A DNA stretch of 64,000 bases from Streptacidiphilus fuscans (GTDB taxonomy: Bacteria > Actinomycetota > Actinomycetes > Streptomycetales > Streptomycetaceae), in NCBI RefSeq assembly GCF_015690355.1, contig NZ_JADPRT010000018.1, positions 62,001-126,000 of the forward strand, written 5' to 3'. The translations under genes were made by a program, and so were the position numbers. The notes below the pieces were generated by a model. That model was not told the origin of the DNA. It did no database searches and saw only the letters and a list, made by a program, of their open reading frames with translations. Positions 7,536-14,833 of this stretch are shown piece after piece. The stretch's first letter is position 1; every line of letters begins with the position of its first letter.

Positions 7536-8924
7536 TCAGCTCGGTGTGTGGCCGGCGGAGGCCGTGGCGTTGCGCCGGGTCTGGCTGAGGTGGAGGTCGA
7601 CGTACCTGGCGAGGACCAGCGGGTCCTGAGGGTCCTCGGCCTGGAAGCTGACGCGTCGCAGCAGTTGGACGTCGTCGAGGGCGACGCCCTCGCGGGCGAG
7701 TACGTAGACGAGGGTGAGGAAGGCGGCTCGGGCGTTGCCGTCGTCGAAGGGGTGGAAGAAGCAGACATCGAGGTAGGCGCGTGCCGCGCGGGCGGTCAGG
7801 GCGACGGGCAACTCGCCCTCGCCCTCGTTCGCGCTTTCGGACAGGCAGGCATCAAAGCGGGTGCGGGTGTCGGAGTTGAGGCCGTATCGTTCCCGGCCTC
7901 CCTTCGCGAAAGCCACCGCGCTGCGGAACGGAGGTGGCTGCGGTGCCGCCAGGACGTGCTGCTGCCAGCTTTGCAGCAGCCCGAAGTTGAGCGAGGCACC
8001 GCGCGAAGCGTCGGCCCGGACCACCTCCAGGGCGGCGAGCAGGCCCTCGGCGCGGGCCGGGTCCACGGCGGCGTCGAAGGCACGGATGTCCTCGACCGCA
8101 CCATCGTGGGAGGGGGTGACCGGCCCCTCCCCGTTGCCGTCCGACGCCGCTGGCCAGGGGACGGACTGACGCACTGCAAGCCAACTCTGCAGGTGATCCG
8201 ATGTGGCTTCGGAGGGCTCTGGGGTGTCGTTCGGTTGCAGTGACAGCGCGAGACGTTCCGCGATGTCGTCGACCAGCACTGTGTCGGGGCTGGTCCAGCT
8301 GTGGAACCGCCCGCCGATCGCCTGGTCGACCAGGTCCCGTGCGTCGTCGGCCGTGACATGCCCGGCGTGGAGGAACCAGGTGAGCACCTGACGGCAGTGT
8401 CCGTACCAGCCGCTGCCGCAGCCGGTGCGGTCGGCCACCTGAAGGATCAAGTTCCGGGCGGCGTGCTCCCACAGGATCCGCTGGTCCGCGAGAAGAGCCG
8501 GATCCAGCGGATACGCCACGAACCAGCCCCCGAGGCTCTCCAGCCACCCGCGCCACTCGCACAGCGCCGCAACGACACGGGCGAGCGTCTCCTCCGGGGT
8601 GGTGATCGAGTCCCGAGGGCAGCACCAGCTACCGACCGGCCCGCCGTCGAAGTCGCCCTCATCGAGCGCCCAGCGCCAGCCCAAGGCCCATCGGCCGTAG
8701 CGCTCGACGAGGGCGTACGACATGGCGTCGGCCCAACGCTTGCCCTCGCCGTGGCTCCAGTCGCTCATCGCCGGGTCGGCGGCGGAGACCTCAGGGCGGC
8801 GAGGCACACCTCGGGCCGGCCCGAGGGAGTCCACCACCTGAGCTGCCGACAGCGGGTCGAAGGGATGACGAGCAGGGTCCACTTCGTCCCACGTCAGGAA
8901 TCGAGGAGCCAGATCAACGATCAC
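7536..8924 (-). CDS. Fic-domain protein with divergent catalytic motif
   Basis: 462 residues. The C-terminal third is a Fic fold: the core motif HPFDDGNARAAF lies at residues 391-402 after an RAYLDVCFF helix. The canonical sequence is HxFx(D/E)GNGRxxR. Here His, Phe, Asp, Gly, Asn and the first Arg are kept, but the glycine before the first Arg is Ala and the second Arg is Phe. Canonical Fic proteins transfer AMP or other phosphate-containing groups to hydroxyls, so nucleotide binding or activity may be altered. The first 250 residues are rich in Trp and I do not recognise them. The GTG start has GGGAGG 8 nt upstream. It appears monocistronic; no small antitoxin-like gene is adjacent. Confidence 0.82.
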   Translation of the reverse strand: MIVDLAPRFLTWDEVDPARHPFDPLSAAQVVDSLGPARGVPRRPEVSAADPAMSDWSHGEGKRWADAMSYALVERYGRWALGWRWALDEGDFDGGPVGSWCCPRDSITTPEETLARVVAALCEWRGWLESLGGWFVAYPLDPALLADQRILWEHAARNLILQVADRTGCGSGWYGHCRQVLTWFLHAGHVTADDARDLVDQAIGGRFHSWTSPDTVLVDDIAERLALSLQPNDTPEPSEATSDHLQSWLAVRQSVPWPAASDGNGEGPVTPSHDGAVEDIRAFDAAVDPARAEGLLAALEVVRADASRGASLNFGLLQSWQQHVLAAPQPPPFRSAVAFAKGGRERYGLNSDTRTRFDACLSESANEGEGELPVALTARAARAYLDVCFFHPFDDGNARAAFLTLVYVLAREGVALDDVQLLRRVSFQAEDPQDPLVLARYVDLHLSQTRRNATASAGHTPS

Positions 8925-9001
8925 CGCACGAGCCTCCCACGACCTCCTGGCACTCCTTCAAGTGGATTTCCCTGCCCAACTCCCTTCCGCCGCACGTGCA
9001 A

Positions 9002-9040
9002 ATTGGTCTGTACCAGTCTGTGCGAATGGTCTTGACCAAT
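9002..9040. promoter_or_regulatory. Two DasR-type operators (dre) upstream of chitinase
   Basis: ATTGGTCTGTACCAGT (9002-9017) and AATGGTCTTGACCAAT (9025-9040) match the Streptomyces dre consensus, approximately A(C/A)TGGTCTAGACCA(C/G/A)T. The second differs from a perfect palindrome essentially only at the centre. The two sites lie 23 bp apart and the second overlaps the proposed -35 box. DasR is the GntR-family repressor of chitin and N-acetylglucosamine use that lets go on binding glucosamine-6-phosphate. The dasR gene is not in the window. Confidence 0.8.
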
Positions 9041-9060
9041 ACCTGTCGCGCACGTAAAAA
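9032..9060 (+). promoter_or_regulatory. Probable vegetative promoter of chitinase gene
   Basis: TTGACC (9032-9037) and TAAAAA (9055-9060) are separated by 17 bp. The -35 box is embedded in the downstream dre site, giving a simple steric repression model. It lies about 75 bp before the chitinase start. Confidence 0.5.
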
Positions 9061-9134
9061 GTGGTCACCTTGCCGGTCCGCCGGGCTGAGCGAGGTGTGC
9101 AGTCGCCACAGCTTCTCTCCCCCTTGGAGGGTTC

Positions 9135-10439
9135 ATGCGGGTCGAAAGACGGATTCTTCGCACGGCACTCACGGTCGGCTCGGCGGTCGGGCTGGCAGTC
9201 GGGGGGTCGGTCCTCGCGGTGGGCTCGGCGCCCGCCGCGCTGGCGGCCACCACGTGCTCTGCGGCGTGGAGTTCGGGCACCGTCTACACCGCCGGACAGC
9301 AGGCCAGTGAGAACGGGATCGAGTACACCGCCAACTACTGGACGCAGGGCAACGACCCGGCGACCAGCAACGGCGGAAGCGGTTCCGGACAGCCCTGGAC
9401 CTCCGACGGTGCGTGTTCCGGCGGATCGTCAGGGGGAGGCGGCACCACCGGGGGAACCACCGGGGGAGGGACCGGAGGCGGAACAGGTTCGGTGAGCGGC
9501 CTGCTCTTCAGCCCGTACAAAGACGTCACCATCAACATGAACTGGAACACCTACCAGATGCAGTCGGCCGTGACCGGGTCGGCTCTGCCGGTCGTGGGTT
9601 CCGGGAGCCTGGTGTCGCAGTACGTCCCGAAGCTGCCCGCGATCTCGCTCGCGTTCGCCACCGGCTCCTGTGGCAGCGAGACCTGGGGAGGTGTCTCGGG
9701 TGCCAACTGGGCCGCCGAGAACGTGCCCCAACTCCACGCCGCCAACCTGAACTACGTCGTGTCGACCGGCGGTGCCGCCGGAACCTTCACCTGCGACTCG
9801 ACGGCGGGCATGGAGTCGTTCATCGCCCGCTACGCCAGCCCGAACCTGGTCGGCATCGACTTCGACATCGAGGGCGGCCAGAGCCAGTCGGACATCCAGA
9901 ACCTGGTCGCCGCAGCGGCGGGTGCGCAGGCGCAGTACCCGAACGTGCAGTTCTCCTTCACGCTCGCCACGCTGGGTGCGTCCGACGGCAGCTACGGCGG
10001 AGTGAACTCGCTCGGCAACGAGGTCGTCCAGGCGGTGAAGGGCTCCGGCCTGAACAACTACGTCATCAACCTGATGACCATGGACTACGGCAACGCGTCC
10101 AGCAGCGTGTGCGTCGTCTCCAACGGCAGCTGCGAGATGGCCCAGTCGGCGATCCAGGCGGTGCAGAACCTCGAGCACACCTACGGAATCCCGGCGAGCA
10201 AGATCGCCGTGACGCCGATGATCGGCATGAACGACGCCACCAGCGAGACCTTCACCACCGCGGACGTGGACACGCTGACGTCGTACGCGGTCAGCAACGG
10301 CCTTGCCGGGCTGCACTTCTGGTCGCTGGACCGGGACACGCCCTGCTCCGACACGTACGCGTCGCCCACCTGCAACTCCGTCTCCAGCACCACGCCGCTG
10401 GAGTACACCAACCAGTTCCTGAACGACCTCGGGGACTGA
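9135..10439 (+). CDS. Secreted GH18 chitinase with N-terminal chitin-binding module
   Basis: 434 residues: a Sec signal peptide (to about residue 37, ALA-A), a small CBM5/12-like module (CSAAWSSGTVYTAGQQ to PWTSDGAC), a Gly/Thr linker and a GH18 barrel. The active-site strand is VGIDFDIEG, with the DxDxE arrangement and its catalytic Glu; MTMDYGN and the late Trp strand HFWSLDRDTP are also typical. It would cleave chitin chains outside the cell using substrate-assisted catalysis. GGAGGG immediately precedes the ATG. Two DasR-type operators upstream and a strong hairpin downstream indicate a single-gene unit induced by chitin breakdown products. Confidence 0.95.
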   Translation: MRVERRILRTALTVGSAVGLAVGGSVLAVGSAPAALAATTCSAAWSSGTVYTAGQQASENGIEYTANYWTQGNDPATSNGGSGSGQPWTSDGACSGGSSGGGGTTGGTTGGGTGGGTGSVSGLLFSPYKDVTINMNWNTYQMQSAVTGSALPVVGSGSLVSQYVPKLPAISLAFATGSCGSETWGGVSGANWAAENVPQLHAANLNYVVSTGGAAGTFTCDSTAGMESFIARYASPNLVGIDFDIEGGQSQSDIQNLVAAAAGAQAQYPNVQFSFTLATLGASDGSYGGVNSLGNEVVQAVKGSGLNNYVINLMTMDYGNASSSVCVVSNGSCEMAQSAIQAVQNLEHTYGIPASKIAVTPMIGMNDATSETFTTADVDTLTSYAVSNGLAGLHFWSLDRDTPCSDTYASPTCNSVSSTTPLEYTNQFLNDLGD

Positions 10440-10484
10440 CGTAGCACCGACGAAGAACTGACGAAGAACTGACGTGGAACCCAG

Positions 10485-10520
10485 AGCGGGCCGCGCACGG
10501 GCAACCGGGCGCGGCCCGCT
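10485..10520 (+). terminator. Hairpin terminator after chitinase gene
   Basis: Perfect 12-bp arms AGCGGGCCGCGC (10485-10496) and GCGCGGCCCGCT (10509-10520) enclose a 12-nt loop, 45 bp after the stop codon. No long U tract follows, which is common for actinomycete terminators. Just before it is a short direct repeat of GACGAAGAACT. Confidence 0.75.
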
Positions 10521-10668
10521 GCTGACGACGAGACGGGGTTCGGGCGACGGTCTGTCCGGCGCGCCGCCACCGAAACCGATCTCTCCAATTGCCTCACAAG
10601 CCCCCCACGCTGTCTTCGTCGCGGGCGCATACCGTATGCCAGGACAAGATTCCGTTCGAGAACCCTGG

Positions 10669-11400
10669 ATGCCGCTCGTGGATTACTGCGCGTCGTGCCG
10701 TCGGCACGTCAACGGGGCACTGTCGTGCCCGGGTTGCGGCACCTACCTGCTGACGGACTCCTACTCCGCACGGAACGCCGAGCCGACGAACGCGATACCC
10801 GAGGAGTCGGTGCCGGTGGCCGCAGTGGCCGTCGGTGGACGCGCCGCGCGGAGACGGCAGCTGGCGCGGTTGAAGAAGCACAAGCGCAGGGCCGCCACAG
10901 CGGCGGTCTTCGCCGTCTTCGGCGGAGGTCTGTCGATCGCGGCGCTGCCTGGCGGTGCGACCGCCAAGCCCGCGGATGCGAGCGCGGCCACCGCGCCCCA
11001 GGCAGGAATCCAGCTCAGCAACCCCACGGGTGTCCCCAGCGCCGCGCCGACTCAGCCGGTGGCCGCCACGACGCCGCACCCGTCGGCGCCCGCCTCCACG
11101 CCGGCTGCCTCGAACACGCAGTCAGCGGCCCCCGCCCTGCCCACTGCGGCCCCGATGACGCAGACCGTCTCCCCGGCGCGCACTCAGGCCAGCACCCGGC
11201 AGGTCTCGGTCCGTTCGGCCGCGCCGCGCACCACCCCCGCCGCCGTGCCCACCACCGGTGCCGCTCCCACCACCCCTGCCGCGCCGACCTCGGCGCCCAC
11301 GACGGCCACCCCGCCGCCGAGCTCCGGCGCGACTCCGCCCGCCACGAGCTCCACGAACCCGCCGACCATCTGCGTGCTGGGACTTGTTTGCCTCGGCTGA
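10669..11400 (+). CDS. Zinc-ribbon membrane protein with Pro/Thr/Ala-rich tail (SCO2400-like)
   Basis: 243 residues. It begins with a four-cysteine zinc-ribbon-like motif (DYCASCRRHVNGALSCPGCGTYL), then a basic stretch (RRRQLARLKKHKRRAA), one membrane helix (TAAVFAVFGGGLSIAALPG) and a long Ala/Pro/Thr/Ser-rich extracytoplasmic tail ending in ICVLGLVCLG. I recall similar short CxxC proteins in Streptomyces, but the function is not known. The start is ambiguous: ATG 10669 or GTG 10678, the latter directly before the DYC motif as in related proteins. The frame is also open upstream but that part overlaps nothing recognisable. Confidence 0.75.
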   Translation: MPLVDYCASCRRHVNGALSCPGCGTYLLTDSYSARNAEPTNAIPEESVPVAAVAVGGRAARRRQLARLKKHKRRAATAAVFAVFGGGLSIAALPGGATAKPADASAATAPQAGIQLSNPTGVPSAAPTQPVAATTPHPSAPASTPAASNTQSAAPALPTAAPMTQTVSPARTQASTRQVSVRSAAPRTTPAAVPTTGAAPTTPAAPTSAPTTATPPPSSGATPPATSSTNPPTICVLGLVCLG

Positions 11401-11948
11401 CCGGGGTGGGCTTACGGGCTGTGCCGACGGGGGCTGTCTGCGCCTAGTGCGGTGACCCGCCGCCGTCGGCGGCACCCCGTGGGCGGACGCGGCGGGCGAC
11501 GATAGTGCCCCCCTGCTGCGAGCCGGCGTTCAAAGGTGCCGTGTCGTCGGCCCGACGCCGCGATCCGAGCATGACGTGACGCTGCGTCAGCATGCAAGCC
11601 CTGGGCGGCTTTCCGCCGCATCCGCCGCATCAGCGCGCTCCGCAGCCGAAGCCTGGACCGACACCCACCCAGCCGACGCCTGTTCGGCCGCTGTGCCCAT
11701 GCTGTCCCGCGCAATCGTCACGCTGCTGCCGAGCCCAGCAGCTCAGCGCCGGTGCCGTCCCGCAATCCCATCAGATCCCCTTTCGCTGTGGACACAAGCC
11801 GGACCAGGGCCGAAAGATCACCTGCAGCGCTGCTTCCGACTGCACCGCCCAAGCGCTGGACAGTTGGCTCCGGCAGGGCTCGAATGCCGCGTCGCCGAGC
11901 GGCTCCCGCGTTGCTCACCGCAACCAGACGTCAAGGTTGGAATGTGTC
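11401..11948. other. Long intergenic region without a supported gene
   Basis: 548 bp between two plus-strand genes. Short open frames on both strands have atypical composition and no ribosome binding site. A GC-rich hairpin (around 11456-11475, GCCGCCG/CGGCGGC) may terminate the upstream gene. A partial inverted repeat GCATGACG...CGTCAGCATGC lies near 11568-11597. The rest presumably holds the promoter of the DUF1906 gene, but I see no clear -35/-10 pair. Confidence 0.5.
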
Positions 11949-13547
11949 ATGAACCTGTTTGACCAGGGCCACGGCCCTCGATTGTCTCGACGCAGGCTGC
12001 TGACCCTCGCTGGCGGCGCCGTGGTGGCCACCGCGACCAGCGTCGGATTCGCCAAGTCGGCGTCCGCGGCCACCGCGTCCACGACGACCGACTACGGGAT
12101 CGACTACTCCGACGCGTCGCTGACCGCCGGTTCGGTCGCCGCGGCGGGCTACGGCTTCGTGTGCCGATACCTCAGCTGGCTGCCGAACCCGAAGGTGCTC
12201 ACCCTGTCCGAGGCGCAGGCTCTGACCGCCGCAGGACTGGGCATCGTCTCCAACTGGGAGTCCGACGGGCTGCAGTCCTGGCAGAGCGGCGTCCCCGCCG
12301 ACCCCTACTCCCAGGGGGCCGGGCACGCCACCGAGGCGCAGCGGCAGGCGCTGGCCAACGGGATGCCGTCGACGCGGCCGATCTACTTCAGCATCGACTT
12401 CGACCTTCAGCCCTCGATGTACTCCGCGCTGGGCTCCTACTTCGACGGCGTCGCCTCGGTGATCGGTCGGTCCCGGACCGGTGCGTACGCCGGCTACTAC
12501 GTGATCCAGGAACTCTTCAACAGCGGGAAGATAGCCTGGGGTTGGCAGACGTACGCGTGGTCCGGCGGGAACTGGGACGGCCGCGCGCAGCTGCGGCAGG
12601 TCCAGAACGACATCACCGTCGCCGGGCACGACGCGGACCTCGACCAGGCGATGGCCGCCGACTTCGGGCAGTGGGGCGGCAAGGGCGGCGGCGGTGGCGG
12701 CGGTGTCATCCTGCCCTCCTGGCCGAACATCACCGACGGGATGACGGGGCCCAGCGTGCAGGCGGCGCAGTACCTGCTGCGCTACCACGGCGCATCGATC
12801 ACCGCCGACGGCCAGTTCGGGCCGGCCACCCTTTCCGCGACCGAGAGCTTCCAGTCGGCGCACGGCCTCAGCGTGGACGGCCAGATCGGCCCGCAGACGT
12901 GGTCGGCGCTGATCGTGCAGGTCCAGGAGGGTTCGAGCGGCGACGACGTCCGGGCCGCCCAGGTGGAGCTCAACCGGTTCGGCTACGGGCTCACTGTCGA
13001 CGGCAGCTTCGGCTCGGGTACCGACAGTGCCGCCCGGGCGTTCCAGTCCGCGCACGGCCTGGGCGTGGACGGCCAGGTGGGACCGCAGACCTGGCAGATG
13101 CTCGTCGGCACCGGGAGCGGCGCCTCCGGCGGCGGCACCGTCGCGCCGCCCTGGCCGAACGTCATCGACGGCGACACCGGGAACAACGTGCAGGCGGCGC
13201 AGTACCTGCTGCGCTACCACGGATCCTCGATCACCGCCGACGGCCAGTTCGGGCCGGCCACCCTGTCCGCGACCGAGAGCTTCCAGTCGGCGCACGGCCT
13301 CGGCGTGGACGGTCAGATCGGCCCGCAGACCTGGTCGGCGCTGATCGTCCAGGTGCAGGAGGGTTCGAGCGGGGACGACGTCCGGGCTGCCCAGGTGGAG
13401 CTGAACAAGTTCGGCTACGGCCTCGCCGTCGACGGCAGCTTCGGCTCGGGCACGGACAGCGCGGCCCGGGCGTTCCAGTCCGCTCATGGTCTGGGCGTGG
13501 ACGGTCAGGTGGGACCGGAGACCTGGCAGATGCTCGTCGGTAGCTGA
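11949..13547 (+). CDS. Tat-exported DUF1906 glycosidase-like protein with four peptidoglycan-binding modules
   Basis: 532 residues. A twin-arginine signal (LSRRRLLTLAGG) ends near ASA; it is followed by a DUF1906 (Rv2525c-like glycoside-hydrolase-like) domain (TDYGIDYSD to ADFGQWGG, residues about 40-235), a glycine linker, and four peptidoglycan-binding modules in two near-identical pairs. The repeated signature is DGQFGPATLSATESFQSAHG / VDGQIGPQTW. DUF1906 proteins are cell-wall-associated TIM-barrel-like proteins whose activity is not firmly known. The ATG at 11949 is the only start giving a normal signal peptide. The duplicated pairs indicate recent tandem duplication; they probably anchor the enzyme to the wall. 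Confidence 0.9.
   Translation: MNLFDQGHGPRLSRRRLLTLAGGAVVATATSVGFAKSASAATASTTTDYGIDYSDASLTAGSVAAAGYGFVCRYLSWLPNPKVLTLSEAQALTAAGLGIVSNWESDGLQSWQSGVPADPYSQGAGHATEAQRQALANGMPSTRPIYFSIDFDLQPSMYSALGSYFDGVASVIGRSRTGAYAGYYVIQELFNSGKIAWGWQTYAWSGGNWDGRAQLRQVQNDITVAGHDADLDQAMAADFGQWGGKGGGGGGGVILPSWPNITDGMTGPSVQAAQYLLRYHGASITADGQFGPATLSATESFQSAHGLSVDGQIGPQTWSALIVQVQEGSSGDDVRAAQVELNRFGYGLTVDGSFGSGTDSAARAFQSAHGLGVDGQVGPQTWQMLVGTGSGASGGGTVAPPWPNVIDGDTGNNVQAAQYLLRYHGSSITADGQFGPATLSATESFQSAHGLGVDGQIGPQTWSALIVQVQEGSSGDDVRAAQVELNKFGYGLAVDGSFGSGTDSAARAFQSAHGLGVDGQVGPETWQMLVGS
12710..13546 (+). repeat. Tandem duplication of about 400 bp encoding the binding-module pairs
   Basis: The segment about 12717-13112 is repeated at about 13146-13546 with only scattered substitutions. 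Each unit starts near CCTGGCCGAAC and ends near ATGCTCGTCGG. Each encodes two peptidoglycan-binding modules. Identity this high across a coding repeat suggests recent duplication or gene conversion. Confidence 0.8.
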
Positions 13548-13566
13548 CCGCCGAGCGCCTCCGGCG

Positions 13567-13617
13567 GCGAGCGTGCGGGGCGGGGTGACCGTGACGGTTC
13601 CCCCGTCCCGCGCTCGC
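13567..13617 (+). terminator. Possible imperfect hairpin terminator
   Basis: GCGAGCG (13567-13573) can pair with CGCTCGC (13611-13617), with further G-run/C-run pairing inside (GCGGGGCGGGG against CCCCCGTCCCG) that needs bulges. It lies just after the DUF1906 gene and between convergent genes, where a bidirectional terminator is expected. Confidence 0.4.
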
Positions 13618-13681
13618 GCCCGCTCGCCGCGTCGGAGCCGGGCCCGCCGTCTGGGGCCCGGTCGGCCTCCGCCCGTCCGGC

Positions 13682-14587
13682 CTACGCGGGGGACTGGGCG
13701 GAGAGGCGGGTCGCCGGTGCTGCGGCCGGTGCGCCGTTGGGGAGTTGGGGACGGCCGGTCCGCTGGTTCACCGGGACGAGCAGCGGCGCCGGGGGAGAGT
13801 GGCGTACGCGTCGGCCCTGATAGGCGGTCAGAACAGCGAGGAGAGCCAGCAGGACGGCCGTGCCGCCCTGGGTCCCCCACCCGAGACCACCCTGGCCGAC
13901 CGGTTTCGTCAACCAGTCCCCGCCCGCGGCGCCGAGCGGACGCGTCAGGACGAACGCCGGCCAGAACAGCAGGGTGCTGTTGACCGCGGTCAGGTAGTGC
14001 GCGGCGAGAAGAACCAGCAGGATGGCCGCGATGCAGAGGAACGCGCCGCGGAAGCCGAGTCCGGTGTCGTCGGCAAGCCAGTCTCCGCTGGACGTGCCGA
14101 GCGTGTTGGAGACGAGGATGGCGGTCCAGTAGAGCATCTCTCCGGTGCGGCTGGAGATGTTCTCCACGTCGTAGGTCTGCCCGGTGGCCCACCAGGCCAG
14201 GAAGACGACCGCGAGCAGGGCAGTGAGGATGACCGCGCCCCACGCGTATCCGACTCCGCCCTGGGCGCTGCCGTGGCCGAAGCCGCGGTTCAGGAAGTCG
14301 GAGACCTCCGTCCCGACCAGGCTCGTGCCCAGGACGACGGACCAGTACAGGCCGGGCCGGAAGCGTCCCGCGCGGACCTGGGCCACCACCACGACGGCGA
14401 AGAAGAGCACGAACAGCGCGGCGGTGGCGGCGTAACCGAGCTTGAAGGTGATACCGAGCAGGTCGCCCAGGGTCTCTCCCAGCGTCACGGCGACCGTCTT
14501 GAGCACCCAGAACAGAGCCGTCACCTCGGGGAGTTTGCGCATCACATAGCGAAGCTCTGTCTGTCCGGGCTCCGTGTTCGCAATCAC
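13682..14587 (-). CDS. COG4705-type multi-pass membrane protein
   Basis: 301 residues from GTG 14587, which has GGAG 8 nt upstream (ATG 14542 is the alternative). About eight hydrophobic helices are organised as repeated units, each ending in a related polar motif: VTLGETLGDLLG, TEVSDFLNRGFG, NTLGTSSGDWLADDTGLGF and RPLGAAGGDWLTKP. Those recurring (T/S)xGxxxGDWL-type motifs are characteristic of the COG4705 family, whose function is unknown. The acidic residues in each repeat could form a shared path or metal site within the membrane, which is speculation. The C-terminal tail is Pro/Ala-rich and soluble. Confidence 0.82.
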   Translation of the reverse strand: MIANTEPGQTELRYVMRKLPEVTALFWVLKTVAVTLGETLGDLLGITFKLGYAATAALFVLFFAVVVVAQVRAGRFRPGLYWSVVLGTSLVGTEVSDFLNRGFGHGSAQGGVGYAWGAVILTALLAVVFLAWWATGQTYDVENISSRTGEMLYWTAILVSNTLGTSSGDWLADDTGLGFRGAFLCIAAILLVLLAAHYLTAVNSTLLFWPAFVLTRPLGAAGGDWLTKPVGQGGLGWGTQGGTAVLLALLAVLTAYQGRRVRHSPPAPLLVPVNQRTGRPQLPNGAPAAAPATRLSAQSPA

Positions 14588-14833
14588 CGGTGCTGCTCCG
14601 TTCCGTCGCCGGCTCCCGGACTGCCGGCACGGCGTCCGGAGGCGCTGTCGTCCGGCGCGCCCGGGGCGGCGCGTCCGTGCTGGCCATCTTGGCAACGAAC
14701 CGGCAAGCGCGGACGCGTCGTTCCCCCGGGAGGAGGCAGTCGCCACCCGAAGGAGCGACGAACTGTCGCGGCGGAGGGGTCTGTGACACTCGGTCAGACC
14801 AGCCTGGCGCGGTGGGCGCGTCGCGCGCGGCGA

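Noticed and set aside
9135..10439. Chitinase as part of a larger chitin-use cluster
   Set aside because: Neighbouring genes (Fic-like protein and zinc-ribbon protein) have no link to chitin; the gene stands alone between a promoter and a terminator.
11718..11918. Short minus-strand frame in the 11.4-11.9 kb gap
   Set aside because: It has a few plausible helical residues but no ribosome binding site and weak third-position GC.
11931..14789. Very long open frame on the minus strand (over 900 codons)
   Set aside because: It runs antisense through the DUF1906 gene and part of the next gene. It is a by-product of GC-rich third positions; its sequence is Arg/Gly/Pro-rich without domains.
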